A stretch of DNA of 64,000 nucleotides from Ignavibacteriales bacterium. GTDB lineage: Bacteria; Bacteroidota; Ignavibacteria; Ignavibacteriales; Ignavibacteriaceae. The DNA is taken from positions 29,196 through 93,195 of the forward strand of contig JADJIH010000009.1 of NCBI GenBank assembly GCA_016707115.1, read 5' to 3'. This document shows positions 61,426 through 64,000 of this stretch, in pieces. The notes under the pieces are model-generated. The model searched no databases and was not told the DNA's origin. It worked only from the letters and a program-made list of their open reading frames with translations. Position 1 is the first letter of the stretch. Each line of letters starts with the position of its first letter. Position numbers and translations under genes: made by a program.

Positions 61426-63952
61426 ATGAAATTATTCGCGTTTACAATTTTTATACTAATTAACTTTACTCTATCTGCTCAAACAGGAAGTTTGTCTGGA
61501 AAAGTAACTGATACAAATGGTGCGCTGCCATCTGTTAATGTTTTTATCTTGAATACAAATCTGGGTGCGGGTGCAGATGAAAATGGTTACTACAAAATAA
61601 CAGGAATTCCTGAAGGCGAACATGAAGTTCGATTTAGTGCAATTGGTTATCAAACAAAAATAGTTGATGTTGAAATCTTTCCCGGTAAAACTACCGAACT
61701 TAATACCACATTAGACGAAGCTGTAATTGAAATAGAATCGGTGCAGGTAACGGGAATGAAAGTTCAACAGCAGAATGATACCCGCACAAGTTTAATAGAT
61801 TTAAATCCACGTAACGCAAAAATATTGCCTGGCGCAGCAGAAGACGTTTTGCGAACTCTTCAATCATTACCGGGTGTTTTAGCTCCAAATGATTTTTCAT
61901 CTCAGCTTGTTGTGCGTGGCAGCGGCCCCGATCAAAATCTAATTATTATGGATGATGTTGAAATTTTTAATCCATACAGACTTTATGGTGTTGTGAGCAT
62001 GTTTAATCCGGATGCAGTTTCAGATGTTAACTTAATGTCCGGTGGATTTCCTGCAAAGTATGGCGATAGACTTTCCGCTGTTCTTGATGTTACAAATCGT
62101 GAAGGTGATAACTCTAAATATCTTAGAGGAAACATTAATGTTTCTATTGTTGATGCAAATATTGTTCTCGAAGGTAAAAATCCATTCAATGTTAAAGGAA
62201 GTTGGTTAGTTAATTCCAGAAGAACTTATTATGATCTTGTGATCGAACCATTTGTAAAAAGTGCAGGCCTCGTTGATGACAATACTTCATTCCCAAACTT
62301 TTATGATTTTCAAGCAAAGTTAGTTTTAGGACCGTTTAACGGGCATAAGCTGTTGTTAAATGGAATTATCTCACGTGATGGTGTCGATGTTGTTAGCGGA
62401 GAAGAACGCAATACACCTGATAGTGTTGGCGTTTACAATATTACAAGAAATGATATTTTATCTGCAGCGTGGCATTTTGCACCATCAAAAAATTATTTAA
62501 ATAAAGTGATTGTATCGTGGTATAAAATAACGGCACAACAGATTTTGATTCACAAATACTTGATCCCTCATTAAACAGAGATGATTTTGAAGAAACAATT
62601 CCCGATACAATAAAACCTTACCTGTTTGGATTTAAATTCAATGGTGATTTTGATTATCGCAAGGTTACTATAGATGATAAGTTTACTTATTTGTGGAGTG
62701 AGAATATTTTTGAAGCAGGTGCCGGTGTTGATTTTATGGAAACGATAATGGACTTTAAGTTTGAACTTGATCCTGCACTTGAAGCTATTTTTGCTGCTAA
62801 TCCGCAGTTTCGTGCTGCGCTTAGTGATTTAAAGGATATTAAAAAGTATAATCGATACAGAGCATATGCACAGAATAATTTTAAAATAGCTGAAGATCTT
62901 TTTATCAATCCCGGTTTGCGTTTGGATTATTATGATCTTCTTGGTAAAGGTTATATAGCACCAAGACTTTCTTTTTCTTATGCGATTGATGAGATAACAA
63001 CTTTAAGGGGTGTTTGGGGAATTTATTATCAATCACCGGGTTATGAAAAACTTCGTGATCAGAATATTCTTTTGATCTTGCTGACGTTTACAAAACCGCT
63101 GGATGCAGAAAAAGCAATTCATTACGTAATCGGAATCGAACGCTGGCTTACTAACGAATGGAGTCTTCGCTTTGAATCTTATTACAAAGATTTACTGATC
63201 TGATTGTACAAAAGAAAGTTGATGGAACAGCATATGTAACCGAAATTATTCCGGGCAGAGATCCGCGATTTGCAAGCAGTTGGACAAATCCGGTTCCCGT
63301 AAGTGGTGATTCGCTTACTCAAATTCCGGTTAACAATTCTTTTGGAGAAGCGTATGGATTTGAATTTTTCTTATCCAAAAGAAATGTTATGAACAACAGT
63401 AAGCTTAGCGGTTGGATTTCTTACGCACTTGCTTACGCAAACAGATTTGAAGATGGAATAAAATTACCTTTCCGTTTTGATCAGACACATACATTTAATT
63501 TTGTATTGAATTATGATTTCAATCATTGGTTTAATGTTGGATTGAGATGGCAGTATGGTTCAGGATTTCCTTATAGTGAACCGGTTGGTATTAGACCACG
63601 AATAATTTTAGCGGATAAAAATGGTGATGGCATTCCGGAATCTCCTGTAATCTCAACTCGAACCAGTTTTAATGACCCTGATGGTGAAGGTGAAGTTGTT
63701 TACGATGTGGATTTTGGAGATAATAAATTCAATTCCCGCAAACCTGCTTACCATAGATTGGATTTAAGATTTAATTTTCTTGCAGATTTCTGGAATCTTG
63801 ATTGGGTTTTTTATCTTGATGTTGTAAATGTTTATAACAGAAAAAATGTTGTAAACTATGATTACTACGTAACTAAAGATTTAACTCTGGGAAGAGCACA
63901 GAATAATATGTTTCCAATCCTGCCAACGTTTGGTGTAAGTGTTAAATTTTAG
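61426..63952 (+). pseudogene. TonB-dependent receptor with carboxypeptidase-regulatory domain, two frameshifts
   Basis: Start at the ATG at 61426 (MKLFAFTIFILIN); signal peptide to about 19. Carboxypeptidase-regulatory-like domain at about 23-105 (LSGKVTDTNGALPSVNVFIL), a plug domain (LRTLQSLPGVLAPNDFSSQL, VVRGSGPDQNLIIMDDVEIF), then the barrel. One base is missing near 62527 (restored: YKNNGTTDFDSQILDP) and one near 63195 (KDLTDLIVQKKVDG), giving 842 residues ending FGVSVKF with the terminal Phe of outer-membrane barrels. It takes up an unknown substrate with TonB energy. The residues ILLILLTFTKP near 63070-63095 may hide a compensating pair of indels. Confidence 0.82.
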
Positions 63953-64000
63953 ATATAACTGAAAATAATGTAAATGGTTTAAGAATAAAAATGTGTTTTT

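Noticed and set aside
63070..63100. A compensating pair of indels in the TonB receptor (NILLILLTFTKPLD might have been NILFDLADVY...LD)
   Set aside because: The alternative reading is attractive, but the present frame is open and needs two changes to be altered, so I do not count it.
1..64000. tRNA, rRNA, CRISPR arrays, transposases, integrases or prophage genes
   Set aside because: I looked for acceptor/T-loop patterns, regularly spaced direct repeats and recombinase motifs and found none that I could support. The repeats present are single palindromic units, not arrays.

Overview
The window reads as an AT-rich chromosomal segment from a member of the Ignavibacteria (Bacteroidota/Chlorobi lineage). 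The main reason is a recurring C-terminal sorting domain of the type IX secretion system (T9SS), with the core NYPNPFNPST and a final GxYxYxL...KxMxLxK, on six predicted secreted proteins. A PorV-like barrel, many lipoproteins and outer-membrane barrels, AGGAG-type ribosome binding sites and a textbook sigma70 promoter before groES support this. The assignment comes from protein style, not from a marker gene. I see no rRNA, tRNA, CRISPR array, transposase or prophage.

Layout. 0-6.2 kb: an outer-membrane porin of the OprP/OprO family followed by a same-strand run of lamin-tail-domain (LTD) proteins and a SdiA-regulated beta-propeller lipoprotein, possibly a phosphorus or extracellular DNA scavenging locus. 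6.3-13.3 kb (minus): an ABC exporter pair, a tandem AAA protein of the CbxX/CfqX type with a degenerate second module, and groES-groEL under a CIRCE operator. 13.3-17.8 kb: a CPBP-family membrane protein, pdxJ, a CDF-like metal transporter, a two-hairpin RNA element, then transketolase. 17.9-26.5 kb (minus): a YhcH - radical SAM/SPASM - DinB operon, a PorV-like barrel, three tandem paralogous barrels and a COG2403 P-loop protein. 26.8-46 kb: a small pore-loop membrane protein, secreted CotH, M64 peptidase and BNR-type proteins, a broken homocysteine S-methyltransferase, a sugar-nucleotide dehydratase with a PIG-L deacetylase, AMP nucleosidase, a YitT protein, a polysaccharide deacetylase and a VWA protein. 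46-57.4 kb: a TIGR02757 protein, a histidine kinase, and a peptide-handling run (OPT transporter, PqqD-like protein, PepD, MFSD1-like MFS carrier, two barrels, M29-type aminopeptidase). 57.5-64 kb: def-fmt, a subclass B1 metallo-beta-lactamase, small secreted or membrane proteins and a TonB-dependent receptor.

Two features cut across the window. First, short imperfect palindromes, many bounded by TGTCA...TGACA, fill intergenic gaps, supply stop codons to neighbouring genes, and in two cases sit in frame inside T9SS sorting domains. Second, reading by hand I find about 13 single-base frame disruptions in the last 11 kb, mostly in homopolymers, against two in the first 53 kb. Since def and fmt are among the hit genes, most are probably sequence errors rather than true pseudogenes.
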